Part shown: positions 51,613-59,867 of the stretch, one piece after another | Layout: every line of letters starts with the position of its first letter | How positions within the stretch are numbered: the first letter of the stretch is position 1 | Assembly: GCA_024235835.1 (NCBI GenBank) | Contig: JACKLQ010000003.1 | Coordinates: 62,001-126,000 of the forward strand | Source: Thiobacillus sp. | Lineage (GTDB): Bacteria > Pseudomonadota > Gammaproteobacteria > Burkholderiales > Thiobacillaceae | DNA: 64,000 nt | Direction: 5' to 3' | Notes under the pieces: generated by a model | Databases searched by the model: none | The model's input: only the letters and a program-made list of their open reading frames with translations | Told to the model about the DNA's origin: nothing | Position numbers and translations under genes: made by a program

Positions 51613-52500
51613 TTAGATATTGGCCACCAGGCGTTTTGGGGCCAGTTTGCCGTCCATGTTCACCTGGGCCACGCCCAGGAAACACCCATTCGCCCCATAG
51701 AGCCGGTACAGTTCGTCCACCGCCAGCCGAGGTTGCCACACGGGCTGGCCATGGGTTAACTGCCACTCTGCCTCCACATCCAGGACCAGGGCGGGCAAGG
51801 CATCGATGAGGGCATCCGCCGGCGCCAGACAGGCATCCCTCTGGCCCTCGTCCATGTTGCCCAGGGCCTCCAGAGTCAACGCCTCTTCCACCGAGAAGGC
51901 GCCGACCGCGAGGCGCCTCAATCCGGTCAGATGGGCACCGCAGCCCAAGACCTGCCCGAGGTCGTCCGCCAGGGCCCGCACATAGAAACCCTTGCCGCAA
52001 TGGATTCTCAGGGTGCAGGCATCCCCTTGGAGGCCTTCCAGTTCCAGGTCATGGATCACCACCCGGCGTGCCTTGCGCGGAATCTCCACGCCCTGACGGG
52101 CATATTCATACAGAGGGCGCCCCTGATGCTTGAGGGCGGAATGCATGGGAGGGACCTGTTCGATCTCGCCCATGAAGGGCGCCAGGGCTGCCAGCAAGCG
52201 GGTTTCGTCCACATCCACCGGCGCCTGGGCGATCACATCACCGTCCAGGTCTCCGCTGGAAGTGCGCACACCCAGTTTCACTTCCGCCCGGTAGACCTTG
52301 TCCGCATCCAGCAGGAATTGGGAAAACTTGGTGGCCTCGCCAAAGCACAGGGGCAGGAGGCCCGTCGCAAAGGGGTCCAGTGTACCGGTATGGCCGGCCT
52401 TGGCCGCGTTGAACAGTCGCTTGGCCTTCTGCAGGGCGGTGTTCGAGGTGAGGCCGACGGGCTTGTCCAGCAGCAGGACGCCGTCGACCTTACGTTTCAT
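51613..52500 (-). CDS. truB: tRNA pseudouridine-55 synthase
   Basis: This 295-aa enzyme forms pseudouridine 55 in the T-loop of tRNAs. Motifs: DGVLLLDKPVGLTSN, AGHTGTLDPFATGLLPLC with the catalytic Asp in GTLDP, ALKHQGRPLYEYARQG and KGFYVRALADDLG. A C-terminal PUA-like domain ends in LGVAQVNMDGKLAPKRLV. The frame reaches 52563, but ATG 52500 gives the family N-terminus MKRKVDGVLLLDKP. It overlaps the rbfA end by 11 bases with AAGGA inside rbfA as ribosome-binding site. Confidence 0.97.
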   Translation of the reverse strand: MKRKVDGVLLLDKPVGLTSNTALQKAKRLFNAAKAGHTGTLDPFATGLLPLCFGEATKFSQFLLDADKVYRAEVKLGVRTSSGDLDGDVIAQAPVDVDETRLLAALAPFMGEIEQVPPMHSALKHQGRPLYEYARQGVEIPRKARRVVIHDLELEGLQGDACTLRIHCGKGFYVRALADDLGQVLGCGAHLTGLRRLAVGAFSVEEALTLEALGNMDEGQRDACLAPADALIDALPALVLDVEAEWQLTHGQPVWQPRLAVDELYRLYGANGCFLGVAQVNMDGKLAPKRLVANI

Positions 52501-52864
52501 CGTCCTTGTGATGGTGCATGTCTTCCGCCACCGCGTCGTCGATGAGTTTGGACAGATGGGCACCCCGTTCCACGGACTCGTCGTAACGGAAAGTGAGCTT
52601 GGGCACGGTGCGCATCTTCATGCGATGGGCCAGCTCGGTGCGCAGAAAGCCCGCCGCCTTGGACAAGCCCTGCAGGGCTCCGGCATGGTCACCTGAAAAG
52701 CTGGTAAACCAGACCTTGGCGTGCTCCAGGTCGGACGTAACCTCCACGGCGGTGAAAGTGACCCCGACGACGCGAGGATCCTTCATCTCGCGCATGAGAA
52801 CGGACGCCAGTTCCTGGCGGATCTGTTCGGCAACGCGGCGGGAACGGGGATTGGTGTTTGCCAT
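52490..52864 (-). CDS. rbfA: 30S ribosome-binding factor A
   Basis: This 124-aa KH-like factor is needed for maturation of the 16S rRNA 5' end and cold adaptation. Family features are RRVAEQIRQELASVLMREMKDPRV, VTFTAVEVTSDLEHAKVWFTSF and LTFRYDESVERGAHLSKLID. The C-terminus is a short His/Asp-rich tail (MHHHKDDET). It follows infB after 50 bases that contain an inverted repeat and overlaps truB. Confidence 0.97.
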   Translation of the reverse strand: MANTNPRSRRVAEQIRQELASVLMREMKDPRVVGVTFTAVEVTSDLEHAKVWFTSFSGDHAGALQGLSKAAGFLRTELAHRMKMRTVPKLTFRYDESVERGAHLSKLIDDAVAEDMHHHKDDET

Positions 52865-52879
52865 GGGAGCAAGAGACGC

Positions 52880-52906
52880 GTGGCGAAGAAACAGCTACTT
52901 CGCCAC
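52880..52906 (-). other. RNA hairpin between infB and rbfA
   Basis: GTGGCGAAG and CTTCGCCAC form a perfect 9-bp stem with a 9-base loop in the infB-rbfA spacer. It has no T-run, so it is more likely an mRNA processing or stability element than a terminator. Confidence 0.5.
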
Positions 52907-52914
52907 TTGCCGCC

Positions 52915-55557
52915 TTACAGGGTGCGGGCCACCTCGACCACCTCGTAGCACTCGAGCTGATCGCCTTCCTCGATCTCGTTGAAGTTCTTCAGGGACAGCC
53001 CGCACTCGAAGCCAGCCTTCACTTCCTTCACGTCGTCCTTGAAGCGCTTGAGGGAATCCAGTTCGCCGTCGAACACCACCACGTTGTCCCGCAGCACGCG
53101 GACCCGGGCGGCACGCTTGAGCAGTCCATCCAGAACGTAACAACCGGCCACGGCACCCACCTTGGAAATACGGAACACCTGACGGATTTCGGCCAGGCCC
53201 AGGGCGTTCTCCTTCTTCTCCGGGGAGAGCAGGCCGCCCATGGCCGCCTTCACATCATCCACGGCCTCGTAGATGATGTTGTAGTAGCGAATGTCGATGC
53301 CGGAGGACTCTGCCAGCTTGCGAGCCTGGGCATCGGCGCGCACGTTGAAGCCGATCAGGGCAGCACCGGAGGCCAGGGCCAGGTTGACGTCGGACTCGGA
53401 GATGGCACCCACGGCGGCGTGGATGATGTTGACCTTCACTTCGTTGGTGGACAACTTGGTAAGGGCATGGGACAGACCCTCGTAGGAACCCTGCACATCC
53501 GCCTTGAGGATCAGGGGCAGGCTCTGCACCTCGCCTTCGGCCATGTTCTCGAACATGTTCTCCAGCTTGGCGGCCTGCTGCTTGGCCAGTTTCACGTCGC
53601 GGAACTTGCCCTGGCGGAACAGGGCAATCTCCCGTGCCTTGCGCTCGTCCGGCAGCACCATGACGTCCTCGCCGGCGGCAGGAACTTCCGACAGGCCCTG
53701 GATCTCGACGGGGATCGACGGACCAGCCTCGTCCACAGGCTTGCCGTTCTCGTCCAGCATGGCGCGAACCTTGCCGAAGGCTGTGCCGGCCAGGAGCATG
53801 TCGCCCCGCTTCAGGGTGCCGGACTGGACCAGGATGGTAGCCACGGAACCGCGGCCCTTGTCCAGGCGGGACTCAATCACCACGCCCTTGGCCAGGGCAT
53901 CCACGGGGGCCTGGAGTTCCAACACCTCGGCTTGAAGCAATAAGGCGTCCAGCAGGGCATCAATGCCCTGGCCAGTCTTGGCGGATACGTCCACGAACTG
54001 GGCATCGCCGCCCCACTCTTCCGGCACCACGCCCTCGTTGGACACTTCCTGGCGTATCTTTTCCGGGTTGCTGCCAGGCTTGTCCACCTTGGTCACCGCC
54101 ACGACGATGGGCACGTTGCCGGCCTTGGCGTGGTGGATGGCTTCCCGGGTCTGGGGCATGACGCCGTCGTCCGCCGCCACCACCAGGATGACGATGTCCG
54201 TGGCCTTGGCGCCCCGGGCACGCATGGCGGTGAAGGCCTCGTGGCCGGGAGTATCGAGGAAGGTCACCATGCCCTTGGGGGTTTCCACATGGTAGGCGCC
54301 GATGTGCTGGGTGATGCCCCCGGCTTCGCCCGCCGCCACCTTGGCGCGACGGATGTAGTCCAGCAGGGATGTCTTGCCGTGGTCCACGTGGCCCATGACA
54401 GTAACCACGGGTGCGCGGGACTGGAGTTCCACCTCCTTGTGCTCACCGGCGTCTTCCAGATAGGCCTCCGGGTTATCCGTGGGCGCGGGCTTGCCCACAT
54501 GGCCCATCTCTTCCACCACGATCATGGCGGTATCCTGGTCCAGGACCTGGTTGATGGTGACCATGGAGCCCATCTTCATCAGGGCCTTGATGACCTCGGC
54601 AGCCTTCACGGCCATCTTGTGGGCCAGATCGGCCACGGAGATGGTCTCGGGTATCAGCACCTCCCGCACCACCGGCTCGGCGGGAGGGGAGAAGGCAGCA
54701 TCGTGCTCGGCCTTGTGGTGGCGTGCCTTCTTGGTGCGCCAGCCGTCTCCGCCGTCCACGGCGCCTCGTGTCTTGAGTCCGGGACGCTTTCCGCCACCTT
54801 CCATTTCCCGCTGGCCCTTCTTGGCGCCGGCCTTCTCCACACCTTTCTCGGTCTTGACCTTTACAGATGGCTTTACCGCAGGCTTCACCTCCGGCTTGGG
54901 CGCCTCGGCAGCCTTGAGCTTGGCGGCTTCCTCGGCGGCCCGGCGGGATGCCTCACGTTCCTGCTTGGCCTTGAGCTCGGCCTCCTGGATGGCGCGCAAC
55001 TTGGCTTGGCGCTTCGCCTCCTGCTCCCGCTGCTTGCGCTCCTCCTCGGTAAGGATGGACACAGGAGCCGCTGCTTCGGCGGGGGCTTCCGTGACAACTT
55101 CCGCCAGAGAGGCTTCTTCCACGACGGCGGGTGCCTCCTCGGGCAAGATCTCTTCAACTGAGGGAGGCTCAACCACCCGGACTTCCTCCACCTCAGGTGT
55201 GACGACGGGTTCGGGGGTGGCCGCGGTCTCCTCGGCATGGGCTTCGGCGGCGGCCTCAGTGTGGGAACCCTCGCGCTTCACCAGCACCCGCTTCTTGCGC
55301 ACCTCAACCTGTACGGTACGGGTACGGCCGCTGCTGTCGGCAGTCTTGATCTCGCCCGTCTGCTTGCGGGTCAGAGTGATCTTCTTCTTCGGTTCCGCAG
55401 AACCGTGCTTGCCGCGCAGATAGTCCAGCAGCATGGCCTTGTCCTGATCGGACAGGGCGTCACCGGCCCCCTTCACGGCCACGCCTGCCGCCTGCAATTG
55501 TTTCACCAGCAGGGCGGGCTCGACCTTGAGCTCGAGTGCAAATTGTTCAACGTTCAT
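52915..55557 (-). CDS. infB: Translation initiation factor IF-2
   Basis: This 880-aa GTPase brings formylmethionyl-tRNA to the 30S subunit. The N-terminal IF2_N domain starts MNVEQFALELKVEPALLVKQL. A long charged Ala/Glu/Lys-rich linker (about 95-300) contains the IF2-associated segment. A second IF2_N region (ISVADLAHKMAVKAAEVIK) precedes the G domain: G1 GHVDHGKTS, G3 DTPGHEAF, G4 TKVDKP, then beta-barrel domains II to C2. The frame extends to 55596, but ATG 55557 has GGGGAGAAAG upstream. It lies 13 bases after nusA, as in most proteobacteria. Confidence 0.98.
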   Translation of the reverse strand: MNVEQFALELKVEPALLVKQLQAAGVAVKGAGDALSDQDKAMLLDYLRGKHGSAEPKKKITLTRKQTGEIKTADSSGRTRTVQVEVRKKRVLVKREGSHTEAAAEAHAEETAATPEPVVTPEVEEVRVVEPPSVEEILPEEAPAVVEEASLAEVVTEAPAEAAAPVSILTEEERKQREQEAKRQAKLRAIQEAELKAKQEREASRRAAEEAAKLKAAEAPKPEVKPAVKPSVKVKTEKGVEKAGAKKGQREMEGGGKRPGLKTRGAVDGGDGWRTKKARHHKAEHDAAFSPPAEPVVREVLIPETISVADLAHKMAVKAAEVIKALMKMGSMVTINQVLDQDTAMIVVEEMGHVGKPAPTDNPEAYLEDAGEHKEVELQSRAPVVTVMGHVDHGKTSLLDYIRRAKVAAGEAGGITQHIGAYHVETPKGMVTFLDTPGHEAFTAMRARGAKATDIVILVVAADDGVMPQTREAIHHAKAGNVPIVVAVTKVDKPGSNPEKIRQEVSNEGVVPEEWGGDAQFVDVSAKTGQGIDALLDALLLQAEVLELQAPVDALAKGVVIESRLDKGRGSVATILVQSGTLKRGDMLLAGTAFGKVRAMLDENGKPVDEAGPSIPVEIQGLSEVPAAGEDVMVLPDERKAREIALFRQGKFRDVKLAKQQAAKLENMFENMAEGEVQSLPLILKADVQGSYEGLSHALTKLSTNEVKVNIIHAAVGAISESDVNLALASGAALIGFNVRADAQARKLAESSGIDIRYYNIIYEAVDDVKAAMGGLLSPEKKENALGLAEIRQVFRISKVGAVAGCYVLDGLLKRAARVRVLRDNVVVFDGELDSLKRFKDDVKEVKAGFECGLSLKNFNEIEEGDQLECYEVVEVARTL

Positions 55558-55570
55558 GCTTTCTCCCCGT

Positions 55571-57055
55571 TCAGCTTCCCGCCAGCAGCGGCGCACGCGC
55601 CGTCATGATGAGCTGCTTGGCGCGCTCCTCATCCATCCCGGTGAGTTCGACCAGTTCGTCCACGGCCAGGTCGGCCAGGTCCTCCGCGTTGTTCACCCCC
55701 TTGGAAGTGAGCAGGGCGGCGGTTTCATCGTCCATGCCTTCCACGCTCAGGAGATCGGCGGCAGCGCTCTCTACCGCTTCCTCCCGCACGATGGCATCGG
55801 TCAGCAGCGCATCCCTGGCACGGGAGCGCAACTCGTTGACCGTATCCTCGTCGAAAGCCTCGATCTCCAGCATCTCGGAGAGGGGCACATAGGCCACTTC
55901 CTCCAGACTGGTGAAGCCCTCCTCCACCAGCACCTGGGCCACGTCCTCGTCCACGTCCAGCTTGACCATGAACATCTTGATGAGACCCTCGGACTCCTGC
56001 TGATGCTTCTGCTCCGCCTCGTCCACGGACAGGATGTTGATGTCCCAACCGCTCAGTTCGGCAGCCAGACGCACGTTCTGGCCGTAGCGTCCAATGGCAA
56101 CTTCCACCTGCTCCGGCTCCACCACTACGTCCATGGCGTGTTTCTCCTCATCCACCACGATGCTGGTGACTTCGGCGGGAGACAGGGCATTGATGACGAA
56201 CTGGGCCGGATCGGGAGACCACAGCACGATGTCCACCCGCTCGCCGTTCAGTTCGTTGGTGACGGCGGTGACGCGGGTACCGCGTACGCCGATGCAGGTA
56301 CCCTGGGGGTCGACCCTGGGATCGTTGGACTTCACCGCGATCTTGGCACGCATGCCCGGGTCCCGGGCCGCCGCCTTGATCTCCACGATGCCCTCTTCCA
56401 CCTCGGGCACTTCCAGGCGGAACAGTTCCTTGATGAACTCCGGCGAGGTGCGGGAAAGCACCAGCTGGGGGCCGCGCCCGCCCCGTTCAGCCCGCACCAG
56501 ATAGGCCCGCACCCGGTCACCCACGCGCAGGTTTTCCTTGGGGATCATCTGATCCTTTTCCAGGCGGCCTTCTATGCGGCCGGACTCGATGACGGCGCTG
56601 CCCCGCTCCATGCGCTTGACGGTACCGGACACCAGGCTCTCTTCCCGGGCCAGGAAGTCATTCAGTACCTGCTCCCGTTCGGCATCCCGGATCTTCTGCA
56701 GGATGACCTGCTTGGCGGCCTGGGCGCCGATGCGGCCGAAATCCACGGCCTCCACCGATTCCTCGATGAATTCGCCCACCTGGACCTCGGGATCGAGTTC
56801 CAGCGCCTCGAAATGGAGGTACTGGCGGTCGGGGAATTCCAGGCCGGCCTCGTCGGGCAGCACTTCCCAGCGGCGAAAGGCCTGGTACTCGCCGGTCTTG
56901 CGGTCGATCTCCACACGGATATCCACATCCTCGTCGAGGTAGCGTTTCTTGGTGGCATGGGCAAGAGCGGACTCGATCGCCCCAAACACCACTTCCGGTT
57001 CCACGTTCTTCTCGCGGGCCAACGCATCGGCCAACAACAAAATTTCCCGACTCAT
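55571..57055 (-). CDS. nusA: Transcription termination/antitermination factor NusA
   Basis: This 494-aa protein has the RNA-polymerase-binding N-terminal domain (LLADALAREKNVEPEVVFGAI), an S1 domain (VSGTVKRMERGSAVIESG) and KH1/KH2 domains (GTCIGVRGTRVTAVTNELNG, EVAIGRYGQNVRLAAELSGW). Two C-terminal acidic AR repeats end with VDELVELTGMDEERAKQLIM. It modulates pausing, termination and rRNA antitermination. Its start overlaps the rimP stop by 4 bases (ATGA). NusA is known to control its own operon in E. coli, which is relevant to the leader hairpin upstream of rimP here. Confidence 0.98.
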   Translation of the reverse strand: MSREILLLADALAREKNVEPEVVFGAIESALAHATKKRYLDEDVDIRVEIDRKTGEYQAFRRWEVLPDEAGLEFPDRQYLHFEALELDPEVQVGEFIEESVEAVDFGRIGAQAAKQVILQKIRDAEREQVLNDFLAREESLVSGTVKRMERGSAVIESGRIEGRLEKDQMIPKENLRVGDRVRAYLVRAERGGRGPQLVLSRTSPEFIKELFRLEVPEVEEGIVEIKAAARDPGMRAKIAVKSNDPRVDPQGTCIGVRGTRVTAVTNELNGERVDIVLWSPDPAQFVINALSPAEVTSIVVDEEKHAMDVVVEPEQVEVAIGRYGQNVRLAAELSGWDINILSVDEAEQKHQQESEGLIKMFMVKLDVDEDVAQVLVEEGFTSLEEVAYVPLSEMLEIEAFDEDTVNELRSRARDALLTDAIVREEAVESAAADLLSVEGMDDETAALLTSKGVNNAEDLADLAVDELVELTGMDEERAKQLIMTARAPLLAGS

Positions 57056-57501
57056 CGCTTCCTCCGGGTCATGCCCTCTATCTCCGGCGCCAGCCGGGCG
57101 GACTCCACCTCGATGAGGGGGATGTCCACCAGGACGCCATCCATTTCCAGTTTCAATACGTCGTTTTCCAGGGACCGCAGCAGGCCGATGAATCGCTTGC
57201 GCCCCTCCATGGGCGCATGCAGTTTCACCTGGGCCCGCTGGCCGGCAAAGCGGACGAAATCCGCAGGCTTCACCAAGGGACGGTCCAGCCCCGGGGACGA
57301 AACCTCCAGACGGTCGTAATCCACGTTTTCCACCATGAACAACCGCGTCAACTGATTGCTTACCCGGACACAGTCGTCCAGGGTAATGCCCGCCGGCTGG
57401 TCGATATACAGTCGCAGCAGGCCACGTCCAACCCGTTCCAGGGCCACCATTTCGTAGCCCATGCCGGTCAGCGTCGGTTCAATCAGTGCTTGCAGGTCCA
57501 T
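57052..57501 (-). CDS. rimP: Ribosome maturation factor RimP
   Basis: This 149-aa protein is required for 30S assembly. Features: LIEPTLTGMGYEMVALERVG, LRLYIDQPAGITLDDCVRVSNQL, YDRLEVSSPGLDRPLVKPADF and a C-terminal SH3-like region. ATG 57501 is chosen; a GTG at 57510 is in frame but lacks support. It is the first gene of rimP-nusA-infB, preceded by a hairpin (57523-57548) and a TATAAT box (57564-57569). Confidence 0.96.
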   Translation of the reverse strand: MDLQALIEPTLTGMGYEMVALERVGRGLLRLYIDQPAGITLDDCVRVSNQLTRLFMVENVDYDRLEVSSPGLDRPLVKPADFVRFAGQRAQVKLHAPMEGRKRFIGLLRSLENDVLKLEMDGVLVDIPLIEVESARLAPEIEGMTRRKR

Positions 57502-57522
57502 CAGCCCCACTCGGAACGCCAG

Positions 57523-57548
57523 AAATAAAAAATGGGCTCAAGGCCCAT
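57523..57548 (-). terminator. Intrinsic terminator (possible rimP-operon attenuator)
   Basis: On the minus strand ATGGGC and GCCCAT pair around a 5-base loop and are followed by TTTTTTATTT. It ends the oxidase-side transcript after the FixH-like gene. It also lies downstream of a TATAAT box and only 22 bases upstream of rimP, so it could act as a leader terminator. Confidence 0.8.
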
Positions 57549-57563
57549 CCAGAAAACTTTTGG

Positions 57564-57569
57564 ATTATA
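57564..57569 (-). promoter_or_regulatory. Candidate -10 box for the rimP-nusA-infB operon
   Basis: TATAAT on the minus strand is a perfect -10 hexamer in the 79-base spacer between the FixH-like gene and the rimP terminator hairpin. The -35 region at 17 bases (TAGCGC) is poor. The box stands upstream of the terminator, so transcripts from it would have to pass the hairpin to reach rimP. Confidence 0.45.
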
Positions 57570-57589
57570 CCTGGCCGGGCGAGGTAGCG

Positions 57590-58366
57590 CTACTCTCCAC
57601 CCACGATGCGCTGGAGCTCCACGCGCTCGCCCTGGCTTTCCAGGGTGATGGCCGCCAGCCACGCACCGTCCCCTGGCAGGCCGGCCAGACCACGGTAGCC
57701 TGCCCCAGCTGACGACTCCAATACGACCACTTCACGGGCCTTCTGTCCGGGACGCCCCAGGGACAATTGCACCGTTACGCCGGGCACCAGGGAACCCTTG
57801 CCGTTCCTGATCAACACCTGGACTTCGTTGGCGTGGTCGGGACGCAGGGTGTCCAGGCCGACCACTTCCACGCGCCAGCCCAGGCGGACCAATTTCTCCT
57901 CCATGTTGCGATGGTGGGCGATGCTCTTGGCCGCGTCCTCGCCATGGGCCACCACACCGGCAAATCCCGTATGAACCCGGTTTTGAGAGGCGTTGGGCAA
58001 CAGCAGGGCAGCCACATCGGGCGGTAACCCCTGGCGGGCCACATAGACGAATCCACCATACAGGACAGTGATTGCCACGAAAAACCCGATCAGCAGCCTG
58101 GGCACCCAATGGGTACCATCGCTCCGGGATGCCTTTTCCCCATACAGCAGGTACAGCATCACCGCCACGGTGGGGTAGGCGACGACATGCATGGTGATGG
58201 TATCCAGGCCCGGGCCGGTAACCACGGCATAGGCCAGATAGGCAAAGGTGGGTATCCCCGTAGCCACCACGGCGGACCAGAAATTGGACAGGCGCAGGCC
58301 CCTACCCAGGGCATACAGGGCGACAGTGAGCATCATGCCGCCGAAGATGGTGATGAGCAGACTCAT
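57590..58366 (-). CDS. Membrane protein with FixH-like C-terminal domain
   Basis: This 258-aa protein has an N-terminal 95 residues forming about three membrane helices (SLLITIFGGMMLTVALYALG, a second near 30-50, a third near 60-75). A fourth helix (LLIGFFVAITVLYGGFVYVA) follows. The C-terminal half, about 150-255, reads like the periplasmic FixH domain: VQVLIRNGKGSLVPGVTVQL, GAGYRGLAGLPGDGAWLAAI. FixH/CcoH helps assemble cbb3 oxidase. Usual FixH has one membrane helix and about 150-170 aa, so this version carries an extra N-terminal membrane part. It follows ccoG by 8 bases and ends at a terminator. Confidence 0.65.
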   Translation of the reverse strand: MSLLITIFGGMMLTVALYALGRGLRLSNFWSAVVATGIPTFAYLAYAVVTGPGLDTITMHVVAYPTVAVMLYLLYGEKASRSDGTHWVPRLLIGFFVAITVLYGGFVYVARQGLPPDVAALLLPNASQNRVHTGFAGVVAHGEDAAKSIAHHRNMEEKLVRLGWRVEVVGLDTLRPDHANEVQVLIRNGKGSLVPGVTVQLSLGRPGQKAREVVVLESSAGAGYRGLAGLPGDGAWLAAITLESQGERVELQRIVGGE

Positions 58367-58374
58367 GGCCGACC

Positions 58375-59784
58375 TCAGTGTTGGGTGAAGAACCGGGCCG
58401 GATCCACCACCTCGCCTGCCTGGCCTGCGCGGATGACGAACTCGAAGTCCGTGGTATTGCGGGCCACCTGGGGAGGCAGGCTGACGCTGGCCTGGATGAT
58501 GACGCTTTTACCGTTCTTGATCTTCACGCTCTGGAAGTTGCCCAGGTCCAGGGCACCTGCGGGGAGGCCCCGGGCGCTGATGGCGAAGGTTTCCTCCGCA
58601 CCAGAAATGTTGGTGAGACGGATCTGGTAACGATTGCGGATGGTGCCGTCAGACAGGGTCACGAACAGGGGCTGCCGTATCTGCTGGATGCTGTGCTCGA
58701 AACTGGAGCGATGGCCCATGTCATAGACCAGATAGGCCAGCATGAGCACCAGGGTTACGCCATAGCCGATGACCTTCAGGCTCTTCCAGTGCAGCTTCAC
58801 AGGTCCCGGCTGGGGCTTGGCCAGGTTGGTCTCGGAGTCATAGCGAACCAGGCCATGGGGCCAACCCATCTTGTCCATGATGGTGTCGCAGGCGTCCACG
58901 CACAGGCCACATGAAATGCAGGTGTACTGCAGGCCATTGCGGATATCGATGCCCACGGGGCAGACCTGGACGCACAGGCCACAGTCCACGCAGTCGCCAT
59001 GGCCCGATGCCACCCTCTCCTCCCGGGTGCGCAGCCCGGTGCGGGCGGCCTTGCGGCCCGCCTTGCCTTCGCCCCGCTTATGGTCGTAATGGACCGTCAG
59101 GGTTTCCGGGTCATACATGGCGCTCTGGAAGCGGCCATAGGGGCAGATGAAGGTGCAGACGTGTTCACGCAGCATGCCCGCCGCCAGATAGGTGGTGATT
59201 GTCAGCACCAGGGTGGTGATGTAGGCCGCTGCCGGTGCCTGGCCTGTGGCCATGTCGGCCAGCAGCGTGGGGGCATGGCCGAAATAGAGCACGAAGGTCA
59301 GGGCGGTCCAGAAGGAAAACAGGCCCCAGGCCAGACGGGTGCCCCCCACCTTGAGCAACTTCTCGCGGCTGCTCCAGGGCTCCCGAAACAATCGCATGCG
59401 GGCGGGACGCTCCCCTTGAAACAGCTTCTCAAGCCAGATGAAGGCGTCGGTCCACAGGGTCTGGAAGCAGAAGTAGCCGCAGAAGGCGCGGCCCACCAGT
59501 GTCGTCATGAAGAAGAGGAACACCGCCGCGATGAACAGCAGCAGGGCCAGCCAGAATATGTCCTGGGGATAGACCGTCAGGTCGAATATCAGGTAGCGAC
59601 GGCCCGGGATGTCAAACATGACAGCCTGGGATGGTGCATCGGCGCGATTCCAGGGCAGCCAGGGCAGCAGGAAATACACGGCGAAGCCAAGCCACAGCAC
59701 AGCGGTCTTGAAGCGGCGAAACCCCCCCCGGATGGAACGGGGCACCACGGGGATGCGTTTGAAGTAAAGCTCTTTTGTTTCCAC
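58375..59784 (-). CDS. ccoG: Cytochrome c oxidase accessory protein CcoG
   Basis: This 469-aa membrane ferredoxin-like protein works in copper supply to cbb3 oxidase (cupric reductase activity is reported for the family). About five membrane helices surround two [4Fe-4S] motifs: CVDCGLCVQVCPVGID and CISCGLCVDACD. The additional cysteine motif CTFICPYGRFQ lies before them. An Ig-like C-terminal domain covers about residues 350-469. It starts at GTG 59784 with AGG seven bases upstream. A terminator separates it from ccoP, so it may have its own promoter or depend on readthrough. Confidence 0.95.
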   Translation of the reverse strand: METKELYFKRIPVVPRSIRGGFRRFKTAVLWLGFAVYFLLPWLPWNRADAPSQAVMFDIPGRRYLIFDLTVYPQDIFWLALLLFIAAVFLFFMTTLVGRAFCGYFCFQTLWTDAFIWLEKLFQGERPARMRLFREPWSSREKLLKVGGTRLAWGLFSFWTALTFVLYFGHAPTLLADMATGQAPAAAYITTLVLTITTYLAAGMLREHVCTFICPYGRFQSAMYDPETLTVHYDHKRGEGKAGRKAARTGLRTREERVASGHGDCVDCGLCVQVCPVGIDIRNGLQYTCISCGLCVDACDTIMDKMGWPHGLVRYDSETNLAKPQPGPVKLHWKSLKVIGYGVTLVLMLAYLVYDMGHRSSFEHSIQQIRQPLFVTLSDGTIRNRYQIRLTNISGAEETFAISARGLPAGALDLGNFQSVKIKNGKSVIIQASVSLPPQVARNTTDFEFVIRAGQAGEVVDPARFFTQH

Positions 59785-59811
59785 GCTTGGACCTGCTGCG
59801 ATATCGAAAAG

Positions 59812-59836
59812 AAAAACCCCGGCAGGCCGGGGTTTT
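59812..59836 (-). terminator. Intrinsic terminator after ccoP
   Basis: On the minus strand CCCCGGC and GCCGGGG form a 7-bp stem with a 2-base loop, extended by A/T pairs, and the hairpin is followed by TTTTTCTTTT. It lies between ccoP and ccoG and should limit transcription into ccoG. Confidence 0.88.
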
Positions 59837-59867
59837 CGCGGACTGGCGCTAGTAAAACCTGGTCAGG

